From assembly GCF_030936135.1 (NCBI RefSeq), contig NC_082595.1:109942334-110006333 (forward strand): a stretch of 64,000 bases of DNA. Direction: 5' to 3'. This document shows, in pieces, positions 1 to 12,500 of this stretch. Position numbers and translations under genes: made by a program. Below the pieces are notes generated by a model. It was not told the DNA's origin. It did no database searches and saw only the letters and a program-made list of their open reading frames with translations. The stretch's first letter is position 1, and each line of letters starts with the position of its first letter. The stretch is from Gavia stellata (Eukaryota; Chordata; Aves; Gaviiformes; Gaviidae).

Positions 1-3000
1 GCTTCCAACGTGCCTTGACGACATACAAAATACACCATGAATAATGACAATTTAATCTTTTAGTGAGGTTGGAGCCAACAAGGGTCAACAGAGCCTATTG
101 CAGGTCTAACCTGGATGCAGGTATTAGTGATGCACTTCCCTCCTTGTCTGAGATGTGCCCGATCACTTTGCCGTTTGGAAATACCTAAGGAGGCTCATAA
201 AGGCAATTTCCAGCCCACCCAGTGTTGCTCCAAAGCACCCTGGCAGGATTCCTCACATGTCCTGACCACCACCCAGGTCAAGTGCTGCAGCCAACCACAG
301 TCAGTGCTTATTTATAGGGTTTTCATTATTACCATTGCTGCAGTTATCGCTTTTATTACTGTGGGAGCTCTTTGAAATGATCCCCATCCCCCTGCCCTTG
401 TTACACTAGATGCCGGGCAGTCAGGGAGCAGAAGACAGCAGAAGTCACCAAGAGCTGAAGACTTACAATCTTCATCACCGAAGCCAGCTCAGCAGAAAAA
501 TCAATGGTTTTATTTCCAAAAGTTACACTTACCTCCAAAAGTTTAAGCCCACAGACGTCTGTCTGCAGGAGAGAAACGCTCCCTGGTTGCTCAGCAGAGA
601 CATCTCCTGTCTGGCAGGGAGGCTGCGAGGCCAGGTGAGGACAACAGCAAAGCTGCCCACCAGTGAGGGATGGGGACGGCGGAGGGGTGGGGGATTGCTC
701 ACACCCAAGTCATAGTCTGGACGTGGCCAGGTAGTGCCAGTTGGCCTCAGGGCCAGAAAACAGCCCCTGGCACTGTTTAATTGACTGGAAGAGATGTCTC
801 CAGTGTGTTCAAGGCCACAGGAGCAGAGCCAGAAATACGCTGCATGACTTCTCTTGGACTGATGAACTCAAAGGAACAGAAGTGGGGGGAGTAGAGCTGA
901 GGATGTTGTTTTGTATTTGGGTCTGTCCATAGATTTCCGTAGATTGCAAATATAATGTGGAGAGAAGGGTGACCTGATAAAAGGGATGTTTGAAAAAAGA
1001 AAGGATTTTATGTTTGCGTTCCCATCTTCCACTTCCAAAGACAAAGCCTGGAGAACAGAGATGCGTGGGATGGGGACACGGAGGGGACCTTGTTTCCAAT
1101 CCTGAGGAGCTCCTGCCATGAAAACTGAGGCAGAGGAAAGCTCTGGGAAGGGAGGTGGGGATTTGTTGAGGGGACACACTGGTCTTTTGTGGGTGGGTGA
1201 CCGGTAGCACAGTGTGCTCTGCCACGCAATGAAGGCACCGGGTGGAGGAACTCAGCCCACCATCTTATTGTGTCCTTCTGCAAGGAAGGACAATTTGGGA
1301 ATGGAGACCACAGGCAGCGGAGACCACAAACCAGTGTATTCCTGGCTCCTGCAGCCTCTTCTTCCTCGAGTTCCCAATCTAACCACCCCCTCCCAAAGGA
1401 GCTGCTCCAAGCACCATGGATGGTGAGGAAATGCCGCAGGAGCAACCCAAGCTGCTGGGTCTGCCGGCATAAAGGCAACTTGGCTCACGTACAACCAAGA
1501 GGAAATCCAAATCCCTCTTCCAGGAGGAGGCAGGCGTGATCACTTTTCCAGGCAGAAACCAGCTCTAGCAAAATACCAAAAGCACAGCTAGAGACATGGC
1601 TTTTAGCAGCTCTCTGCAGCTTTTGAGCTCTGTCTCCCATGGGCCGTGCCAGCTGCAGTGTCAGTAGTCAAGGTGAGACACGTATCTCCTGGTCAGAGTC
1701 CAGCCAGCTGGCGAGGAAGAAGATTTGGGGAAGGCTGCCATCTCTTGGATGGCTGCAAAATAACGGCACCAGCTTAGGAAATGCTGCTCACAGACCCGAG
1801 AGATGTCGGCTCAAGCCTTTTTCTCAGAGGACGAGGTGCAGTTGCAGATGGCTGAAGTTATTCCTGCTCTGCTCTTGCCTCCCACAGACCGATCCAGATC
1901 TTTATTTAGGGCAAACCAGGATCAGATCTGGAAATGATCTGGCAGATTTTCTGTCTGGCCCTTCGTGCCCTTCAGCAGTGGCTGCGTCTGCAAAGACGGA
2001 GCTGCACATCTGGAAGGCAATATTGAAGCTACCTTCCACCTGGCTGGTTCAGGTCCCGCAAGCAACACAGAGGGTGCAGGTGGAAGGGGTGCAACTAGGC
2101 TTGGTGCATTAACTTTGGGGTACCCTCTGCCTATCCTTGCTGGTGTTAGGTGATTTCAGGGGTTCATTTTGCCTTTCCACAGAAACCTTTTTGGCGTTTG
2201 CAATTGCTATACCTGCTCTCTCAACCCCTGGGGCGTAAGCTCTGACACCGGCCACCTCAGTCCTACGCTTCTCTGATAACCTGTCCCCTGGGTCCTCTCC
2301 ACTGGTCTCTCTCACAGGCCCAGCTTCTCTATGGCTTTAAATGCGCCGGAGCACCTGCCTGCCTGGTGGCCCACTTTCCTCCAGATTAAACATTTGTCTA
2401 ATGGCCATAAGCTGCTTAAATATGTCTTGGGCAAAGCCCCTTTGTGAGCGCGCCCTGAGAACAAATGGTTCCCTGCTGGGACTACAGCTATGCCCCCACA
2501 CCAAAACATTTCTTACGGATGCGTCGTCTGTTTTCTTTCCCTTTTGTGAATCCAGTCTCTTCATGTCCTTTCCACGGGCATGAAGGAGCGAAGAATTTGC
2601 CCCATCATGGACAAAGGGAGGTGGCCTGCTTTACGTGGCCAAAGACAATCTGCAAGCTTGCATCCCTTTTCCACCCTGCCCCATCTCTCCGGGATATCCC
2701 AATACAAGCCTCTTCCCCCGATCCCATAGTCTCTTCATCTAGCAAGCCAATACCACAATGTTTAGGATCTGTCAACGCACAAGTGTACAGCGCTCTTTAA
2801 TCAGCCTGACAAAACCCAAATAAAATCAGAGTCAAAATATCCATTGCTTCCAGGATTTTCCAGCCCCACAAGCCTGGCAGCTCTACATCTCCATTGCTTG
2901 ACCTCCTCTGCCATCTCTGACCTAGCTGAAACCTTTAGCCTACCCCCCAGAAGCATCAAATGCAAATAAAGTGAGAGTGTCCCAAAGTCAGATCAGCAGC

Positions 3001-4780
3001 TTGTTTGACTGTACGTAGCATGGGAGGATGATCAAGCTGACCGATGCTGGGAATATCTGGCCCAGACAGTAAGAGTTGGGATTTTTTTTCTAAGAGAACT
3101 TTCTATCGTGATGACTTTAACCTCTTACCCAAATTTTGCCTCCAGAGGATGCATGGTATAGACTGCTGCCCCTCTGCTGCATCCCCGCTCTGTTATCTTG
3201 AAAGCAAATACTGCCTCTAAAATCTAAACAATAATACATCTTACCATGAATATCATATATTTATCTGCTGTGAATATCCAGCAAATAAAGAATAGAAAAG
3301 ACCCAATACAGAACTGAAAGCACTAGAAACAAGGCAAGGAATTCCAGCAATACTCTGTGCCCTAAAATCAAGGGGATTCATGCAGGGCTTATGCTATTAG
3401 AAAGGGACAATGGGACGTGCAGCTTATGCGATGCTAAGCTAGGGCTCCTAAGCCATGGCTCCTTGAGGATTAGAGAAGGAAAACGTGTGGGGGAGGTGGC
3501 TGGAAAGGAGGAATGGGAACGGCTTAGCATTGCCAGGCTTTAGAGTATCATGGGGGTTGATGGCTGTGATCCCCTTTGGGAGAGCCTGGTCTGGTAGGAG
3601 GGAAGGACTCGTGGGCTGCACGGGAAGGTGAAAAAGAGGCAAGGTGATGCTATCGCCCAGAAATATGTTCTGCTTTTCAGCTAGGATGGGGAGTGCCTCC
3701 CTGGTGTGGGGAGTCCCAAGGGGGGATGCTCCGCAGGCGGTAGCATTGGAGCCCAGTCCTTCAGCTCCCACCACTCATGGTACTGCAAGAGCCAGGAGAG
3801 AGCAGATGGGCCCATAGGAAGGAGCACAGTGGCATAAGGGAGACGTGGAGGAGGGAAGGGAAGCAGCCAGCAAGGGCAGGGAGCAATGCGGGCAGGAGGG
3901 GTTCCAGGTGCAGAACATCACCAGAGACCAGAAAGGGGAAGGTTGCATTAACCAAGGTGATGTGATGGCTTTGTAAGTATCTCAGGACTTGGCACAGGGA
4001 AGGGTTGGGTAGGTACTAGACTCTGTGGCTTGAAGACGGGAAAAAATGGAGGGAGGAATGGTGTCAGGGAATGAAGGTAATTCATCCAATGCCTTTATGA
4101 GCAAGCAGATTTACAAGTGGTCCTAGGGGACTGGTCTGGTCTGGTGTTTCGCTGGAAGGGACGAGTTGGGTGCTCAGAGTCAATAGCGGTGGGTAATTGC
4201 CTAGAGAATCAAAAAAGATATGAAGTGCATCCAAAGTTGCTCAGAAAGGCAGATGTAACCTGGGTAAGAAAGGGTCTGGTCTCACCAGCTCCAGGGCTCA
4301 GTCTGGTGGAAGACATGGCCCAGCACAGACATGTTCAGTCCTCCCTATGGACCTCCCTGTGGTGGGAGTCCCAGGCCCGCTTGGACAGACCTGTTCACAG
4401 CTGTGTTGCAGGTGTTACTGGTGTCTCCAGCATGCTTTTGTGATATCCACACACCACACACCTCGGGACATCTCCCAGCCCAATACGCAGCCAAACAGCC
4501 CTTCCAGCACCCTTGGAAAGGCTCTTACAGCATTTGCCTTGAGCTTGACTTGGACCACCTGCCACTGGGTTAACCAGTCAGACCCCCGTGTCCTGCTACA
4601 CCCTTGGAGAGGGGAATCAGGCCTCCAGTCCCCTATCTTGGAGAAGGGTGTCCCTTTGGAGACATTTGTTGACTACAGAGGGAGCGCAGGATGATGAGGC
4701 CCATGAAGGGTGCTCTCATACTCACAGACCCCACTGTGCAAGCCACCTTGGGGGACAACAGCCTGAGCTACACCAATGTG
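1..4780. other. Intergenic DNA, no gene recognised
   Basis: There is no CR1, long repeat or recognisable protein. Short open frames on both strands show no family motifs. Isolated aataaa hexamers (about 2818, 2962 and 3283) have no gene to end. Confidence 0.55.
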
Positions 4781-4966
4781 TCACAGAATCACAGAATCAC
4801 AGAATCACTGAGGTTGGAAAAGACCTGTAAGATCATCAAGTCCAACTATCAACCCAACCCCACCATACCCATTAAACCATGTCCCGCAGTGCCACATCCA
4901 CACATTCCTTGAACACCTCCAGGGATGGTGACTCCACCACTTCCCTGGGCAGCCTGTTCCAGTGTG
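4781..4966 (-). mobile_element. CR1 LINE, 5'-truncated 3' end
   Basis: The left edge is three and a half copies of the tcacagaa unit, which is the CR1 3' tail read in reverse. It is followed by ggttggaaaagacctgtaag, the usual 3'UTR and the end of ORF2 in reverse (cttgaacacctccaggga through cctgttccagtg). Similarity stops near 4966. It belongs to the same subfamily as the copies at 15351, 19511 and 52851, judging by shared 3'UTR wording. Confidence 0.9.
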
Positions 4967-6416
4967 TCATAGCAAAGGGTGGTAAGCAGGGATAAAGGAC
5001 TAGACTTCCGGGCTATCTGCTTTTCTCTCTGCTCCCCCTGGACCAGATCAACCTCTGTTTTGTCCATTAGTCCCAGGTTTGTTCTTGTCCACAGGCATAG
5101 CTGCTTCTTCAGAGGTGACCCAGCTGGGAAGATGGACAGGACCAAATAGGCTGTAGGGCAGCAACCCAAGAAGGCTGTGTGCTGTGTCTGTCTCATGCCC
5201 TGCACTCTTGTGCAGCTCATTGCTAGGTGGATCTGGGTCATTTGGGTCTGTAAGTGTCCTGCACTTTTGCACTAAGTACAGAGGTAGGGATCAGGCATGT
5301 GGATGCTGTGGCTGTGCTAGTCCACAGAGACACCTCCAGAAAGGCTGAGGTGAGCAACGACCCCAGTCGTAGCCATGTGTATAGGGCGAGAGCGCCTCAC
5401 CAGACTCTCTTCAGATATTTAGAAATCTCTTAAGAGATTTATAATATAAAAATGCTCTCGTGCACGTACCAAAGCCAAGACAGAGTGGGCAGTTGGGCTG
5501 TACCTATACCAGTCAAAAAAACCAGGGCCAGACCTGTTCTTTAGTCCTGAGATCATTTGGCATAGCCTGTCCACGTCCATACTATTAAACTCTTCTCAGT
5601 CTTCAAAACAGGGTGGTCCCTCCAATGATCTGTTGGGCATGGTCCCTGGTCTATGCTAACTCCTGAGCTTCCCAAGGTTGTTTGGGTCAGTGTTTGTTCA
5701 CCTGGGCTGAAACTGGCAATTTAGAGCTATGGGTGACAGTCTGTGCCCCAGATTGTTTAATCCCCAGTTATAGATATAGCCCCAGGGAGTTTAGCTTCAA
5801 GTACGGTAGAGTGGGAGAGTGACCATGTGGCCTTTATGACCAGGCCAGGCGCAAACCAGAAGGACCATATAGCAAAGACCTCCAGCAACAGTGTTAGCTC
5901 AAAAAATATGAGGCAAAATTGTAACTCATGCAAAGAAAAGAAACCTCCTTTCCGCTGTAAAAGTGAAAACGTTGCAACCGAGTAATTGCTCCAGCCCTGG
6001 CTATCCAGTCAGAAAGCATCAGGCATTTCCGAGCAGTGCTGAATGAGGGACTGACGGGGCTGGCTGGCATTTCATTCCAGCTTCTTTTCACTTGAGCAAT
6101 CCGCTCTTGAGACTCTTGCTTTAGTCACTTTTACGGCTCCCTGCACTCAAGGCTGCAGCAGCATGTGCTTGAAGAGATGCTAACTGTTTTTTATGGCATT
6201 GTTTTGCTTAAAACTAACATTTTTTCCTTCTCCCCGAATAGCTGTTCCTCCTGTTGCTTGTGATAGCTGGTATACTTTAATTGAGAAATGTGATCTCTGG
6301 CCAAATTATACTCTGAATTACTGACTTCTTGTCTATAAATTTCCCCTGAAGGTTTAACTGGGTGCACTCATCATCTTCCCTCTTCTGCCGGGTCTCAGAT
6401 GGTGTCAGCCCTTGAA
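4967..6416. other. Intergenic DNA between two CR1 fragments
   Basis: Nothing gene-like is seen. It contains the 18-bp palindrome at 5423. Confidence 0.5.
5423..5440. repeat. Perfect 18-bp palindrome
   Basis: aaatctcttaagagattt is its own reverse complement. It has no spacer and is flanked by AT-rich sequence (gatatttag and ataatataaa). No role is known. Confidence 0.85.
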
Positions 6417-6588
6417 ATCATAGAATCATAGAATAGTTTGGGTTGGAAGGGACCTTTCAAGGTCATCTAGTCCACCCCCCCTGCAATAAGCAGGGACATC
6501 TTCAACTAGATCATGTTGCTTAGAGCCCCGTCCAACCTGACCTGGAATGTTTCCAGGGATGGGGCATCTACCACCCCTCTGGGCAATG
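6417..6588 (-). mobile_element. CR1 LINE 3' fragment, second subfamily
   Basis: It begins with atcatagaatcatagaat, the reversed 3' tail. It continues with ttgggttggaagggacc and tcatctagtccacccccc, then the end of ORF2 (ccagggatggggcatctacc). The 3'UTR wording differs from the 4781 copy and matches the plus-strand copies near 39921 and 55905. Similarity ends near 6588. Confidence 0.88.
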
Positions 6589-9500
6589 ACCTTCCTTCTT
6601 GCATTTGTATAATAGACATGCTCTTTTCCCAAACATAGGTGAGATCTTTACCCAGAGAAGCCAAAGGATATATTGGACATTTCACAGGTGATACTCACCT
6701 TTGCTCCAGGGTGCTGGAAAAGCCTGAAGAGTAGTGCAAATATAATCTTGTTTGAGGAAAGAAAATGGTCAAAAATCCAGAAATGTTTTGTAAAGACAAA
6801 AGAAGAGTTTGAGGCTATTCAAATGAAAAAAGGGAACAACAGGCCTGAAACTCTCTTTCCATTTTACCCTGCCTTGTATAATATAAAAGTCACTGGATGT
6901 CACTCATTGAAGGTAAAGTTCAATGGAGGTACGGCAAATCAGAGGTCCCACCGCTGTATATAGCTGATTTATGGACTTCACTGCCAAAGAAGGCCACTGA
7001 GTCAACTGCTGTGACTGGATAATTGCATGACCATGAACATTTGTAGCTCTGCATGTGAAGATCCTGTAATAAAGGTAATCAAATCTCATGCTTCAGTGCA
7101 TAAGTGGATCTTCTGTGGCAGCCAGGAAAGAGGTTTTCCACCCGCACACCCAGAACTGTGCAGTTAGTTTGGTGTGTTATGGAGGTAACCTCTGAAGCCT
7201 CAGGTTTTGGCCATTGCTGGAGGCAGGAAGCAGGATTTGATGAGCTGGTGGTCTAACTGGGTATGGCAATCATGAAAGGTGAAGTGTGTGATTAATGTGC
7301 TACAGTGAGCCATTTTGCTGCCACATTTGGAAATACATGTGGTTCAGGAGATAGCCTCAACAGCAAACTGTAGTCTGAAAGGACCAGAGGGCACTTATGC
7401 AATGGAGTCTGAAATATCTGTAGAGACTGCAGGTGGCACTTTGCCCAGCTGAAGAACGAAGACCGATGAAGAAGCCCTCAGCCCCCGCTGAACACTAAAA
7501 CGCTGAACCTCCCTCCCGTGACAAGACATTGGTATTCATGTTAACGAAAAGACCAGCCACCGTGCTACCACTACCATAAACCAGAGAAGAAACTCTGGTT
7601 GGGGGGTATCATGCTGGGGGTCAAATATTGTGGTCTACATGCATTTATGGGGATAAATCTTGGAGATCAGAATCTGTGCAGGCTTATCCCAACTAAAATT
7701 TCCACTATAAGCAAGAGAAAAAAAGCAATGTGGCAGTAAGACAACTCTTTGACACTGCAATGTGAACAAGGCACTGCAGAGCTGGGATGTTTGGAGGTAA
7801 GAAGATAGTACAGACAAGCAGCATCTTCACGAAAACGGCATCATCCAGTAGTGTGAACGCTGGGCAGACAAAAATGCCCACTGTGGCTGGTACTGGGGGA
7901 CACTGAATTAGTGCTCTTCAAACCTAAACGTCTGAGTGGCTGCACCTTTGATTACAAGGACCCAAGCTCTGCATCAGGAGGCTGTGAAAGCCTGTAACCT
8001 CTGTGGGTCAGCACAGACTGAAGCAGAAATGAATGTTTCCCAGCAAGCAGAGCGCTGCGAAATATTCTATTGAAAGCCAGTGCTGGGAAACTGTTCCCAT
8101 CTGATACACAGTAATTTTGCACAGTGGTGAAGGTTTTCACACATAGCAATAAAGAGTGATTTTGGAAGGCAAATAGCTGAAAGAGCAGTTGCACCTGAAA
8201 ATGAAGGTATCACCTCCGGTCATGATTGCAGCTCCCTGACGTAGCGAGCCAACACGAGCCAGGCACAGGATTTCCCACTGGGGTACCAGCTGCCAGACTG
8301 TTACACTGCCTTCACACTGTCAAATGCACTTGGATTTGCAATTCGCCGAGCACTGGGTCAAAGTACACACGGCTTTAAAGAAAACAAGCTTTGCTGCAGT
8401 GCTGGCAGTTGGCTGTGATGTTCATCGATCATTTCTGTTCATAGCGCCCATACAGCCTACTCAGTCCAGCATCTTTCACCAGTGCAAGTTTTCTGTTGAC
8501 ACATCCAAGCATTTCCGAAGAAAAAAAGATAGGTCTTGGAAAATGGTTGGGAAGCCACAGATTATACAATAGTATTTCCTGAATGTTGAAGAACAAATTG
8601 AACTTGATCAAAGAGGCATATAGATGGATCCGTCTTGTTCCGGTGAGAGTGAAGGGAAGACCTGGACATCATCAGACCTCAAGACTCTACTGTTGATAAT
8701 TCCTTAATTTCAACTGACCTATCTGTACCCGTTGCTGTGAAGAAGCTGGAAGCACCTACACCAAGGTCTCTGCTTATTTAAAGCCTTGCCACAGAAGAAC
8801 TCTGCACTCTTCACACTCTTTAAGAGGTCAGTCCTCAGCAGATACCAGCAATGGTCTGGGTGGGAGAGATCTCATCCCTATTTCCCAGCAGTGAAGCCCC
8901 TGAAGGAGTTTGTGGCAACACTCACCTGTTGAGTCCCAAGCTCTGGTTCATGTGCTTTGGATGGGAAAGTCGGAGACAAAACCAGCCCCATTCATCAGCA
9001 AAAATCCAGAGTGGATGCACTGGGCCAACGCACAGCCTGGAAAATACATGTGTCCCAGGACTGAAAGCACTGAGATCTCTCCTAAAGTTGAGTTTATATA
9101 TGGCTTTTACGTCCAACTACCAAGTCACCCTTTACCGTAACATCTATTAACCAATTCAAGATAGACTTGAAGGCTCAGGAGGAATCCGTGAGGTCCTTCC
9201 ACCCACATTTGCTCCTGCAAAGACAGTGTTAGCTTGCGTCTCCTGCAACAAATGGAATGTCTTCTTGTACTGCACTTCCCTGTACCTAGGTGTTTGTCCT
9301 TTGCAGTGGAAAAGGCAGGGTCCGGATTCAGCAAAGCATTACGCCCAAAATTAATCGGAAGTCTGTCTGTGCTCCTTGAAACAAGTTGCACTGAAAGTTA
9401 GTGTTTAAATATTCCACCACACAGACATGTCTCAGGCGTGTGCTTAAACAGGGATAAAGATTTAAATGTTTTGTTTAACCAAGACCTGTTAAAAGAGCTG

Positions 9501-12500
9501 TCGACAAAGAGGTGGGAACAGTGGTGTGCATTTATGTACTGAAAGCACATGCAAGCAATGCATTCCCTGTGGGAAACGTGGGGCAAGGAATGGTGTCTGC
9601 CGGTGTGTGTGCGCTAGTCCCTGGTGTGTCACGACACCACCATGGATCCTGAAAACAAGATCTTGCTGTCTCGCGTCCTGCCGGCCCAGCCCAGCTGCTA
9701 TCTTGCACCGAATCCTCCTGGAAGCCGTGAGCTGAAGCACACCGCGTAGAGAGCAACTTGCTCGCACAAGTGGAACCGGTGGCTTCTCTCTTGAATGTTA
9801 ATTAATTAATAGCTAGCACAACAGACGTGCTGCATCTTCACAGCACCTTGCGAAGCAGTAAGCAGCAGTTACTTGAAAGGGCGATGAATGCCATTCCTCA
9901 TGGAGAAAGTGTTTTCTCTAATGTAAAGATTTCTTGGTGGGGTTTTCTGACCCGTCTTATGCAGGATCAGCAGAACTACTCTTAGTGTTCAGGTCTATGA
10001 ATTAAGTCTCTATGTCTCAGAGGAATGGGAATTCTTTCCTCTCTTCCAGGTGAAATACTAGAGGAGCTGAGGAGTGACTAGTCAAGGCTGCACAATCTCA
10101 GCTGGAGCTAGAAGGACAATTAAGAACTTTTTGGGTCAAGGTAGGTCTCATCCAACAGGCCCAGTTTTGCAGTCCTTACCTGGACGGTTGCCCCACTGGA
10201 TTCACTGCAAGTACAGTGATCTGTAAGATTTAGATCAAGAGTTATTGTTTGCTGCTGTTGCAGCTTCTTGGGTTTGTTTTTTTTTTTTCATTCTGCCCTA
10301 AAAATGCCAGAGCTTGTTATCCTCTCAGAGATTCAACCTGAGCATTTGTGCTGCAGAATCCCCCATGCCCCTTTTTATCAGCCTAACTAGCAGATAACTG
10401 AGTTCCTCACACTTCTCTTTGAGGAGTCCTTGCTATCCTCCAGCTTTGCTTGACGTCCCCAGGTTTCCCCTCTGTATTCCACTGACCATCACCTGAGCAG
10501 AGCAGGAGGTAGCTTTCTCCAGTACTGGCTGGGTTTGCTGTGGGAGATGCATCAAGGAGCACTTTGTGACGCTTGCCCAAAGACCAAGCACACCATTCAT
10601 GGCTCTCAGGCACTGGCAACCCAAGAAGCAAGATTAAAAATATCACCTAATCAAAGCATCCAGAGCTGTCGGGGGAGAGCTCCATCTCTGAACATGGCTT
10701 TGCTCACTCTGCCTAAACTGGGTTCCTCTTGTCTAACTTCAGCCATCTAAAAGTTAGATTTCTTGTGCAGCGTTCTGCACTCTCTCCGCAGTCAGCAGGA
10801 AGAGGACAGGCATCTCCAGAGCATGGTTCATCCTGTCCCAAAGTGCATGCCTAAAACAGGGAGGGGAATTGCCTTCTAGATGTCCTGGCATCCTCTCCAA
10901 GTCCTGCAGAGAAACTCTGAAGGACCAGCTTGAACACAATGTCCAACTTTTAGAGGGCTAAAACAAGGTGAGACAAATTCCTATGCCTGGCTTAGTGATT
11001 AGGAACCTTATAGGGAAGACCAATTCTTCCATTGCTTTATTAAGCAATCTTAAAGCTTATTTATCTCTTCCTTCCAGTCCTTTTAAATGCCACTGAAGTT
11101 GCTGTCACTGTAAATCAGAGTCATCAGAACTGCCTTTCAAAGCAAAACTTCTAACTGAGAAGAAAAGACATCACTGTGAAGCAAACACCAATGGATTATA
11201 TATTGCAGAGACAGTAGCACGGGAGCTATTCCAATCTCATCTCACGGTGGACCAAACTGATGGACTTGTCGTGCACATCCTCCCAGGAAGCAGTCTGCCC
11301 CAAGAGAATTGCAACAGCTGGACTGGTTCAAACAAAGGATTTGCCTAGTATTTTCTCCCCAGTGTTGGCCATCAGCAGGACCCTATAAGAAAAATAAGAA
11401 CAGGGGAAGCACGTATAGTACTTACCCCTACTAATTTCCCACTCTCTGGTCATTTTCAGCTCAGTGGATTCCTTGAACCTGTTGCTATTTGCCTGCAATG
11501 GGCTTTTCTTCCTAGTTCTCATTCTGGAAGAGACGATGAACAGTTGGTCCCTATGCACAGTTCTAAAGTCCTCCAGGATTTTACAGCCTCTGCAGAACAT
11601 GTCAGGAGTCCCGCTGGAGAGGTTTGTCACCGTCCAACCCCGGCGGCTGGGTGTCCCAGAGGTTCTCACGCTCCGGCAGTTTTGCGTGCAGTGACTTGTT
11701 TCCAACCACTGGCATGACTGGTGATCAACTGGTGGTCCCCAGTGATGACTGATCAGCTGGCAAATGAAGTTTTTCTCTAGAAGAAATGTGCATCAACCCC
11801 GAGGTGAATCTGCAGGCTGTGTTGACTTTGAGTCCCGAGTGAGCCCAAGCTAGACAGCGAGACTTGGGTATGGTGATTTATAACAGAGCTTGAAGCAGTG
11901 AAGCAGAAAAGAGCAAAAAGAATAAAGGTTCTTTTATATCTTTCTGGTTTCTTGAGGAAACAAGGCTTGGGAGATCGCATCCCATCTCTGGTTTTCCGTG
12001 TCCTTATCATTCCTACCCCCTCCAACAACTCCTTCATCCCTTGGCCAGTTTCTACTGGATCGCAAGAAGAGGAGAGACATCCTACAGATGACAGGCACAG
12101 CTCCAAAGGAAGGGTCCCTTCTGGTTCCTCTGCAGGGTTATTTCACAGCATGGCCATGCGTGAGCATGCCTCCTGAATTGTCCCTCTGCCACAGCGCTCA
12201 TTTATTCCTAAACCAGTGGTTTCCAATGGAAGGGTAATCCATGAAAAAACAATCTCCCATGTTGTGATTCACTGATTATGTGCTCTTCAATTAAAAAACG
12301 AAAAGAATTCCACACCAGAATGTAACACATAATGATATAAAACTCTTTAAATTACTCTTGTAATGAATTTCTGTCTTTTCCTCACACACGACTGTTTCAC
12401 AATTCTTAAACCTACTCCTAGTTCAAAGATGGTTGTTTTCATTTTGTTTGGATTTTTTTGCAATCAGTAATTTTGTTTGATTAAAACCAAACAGTATCAC

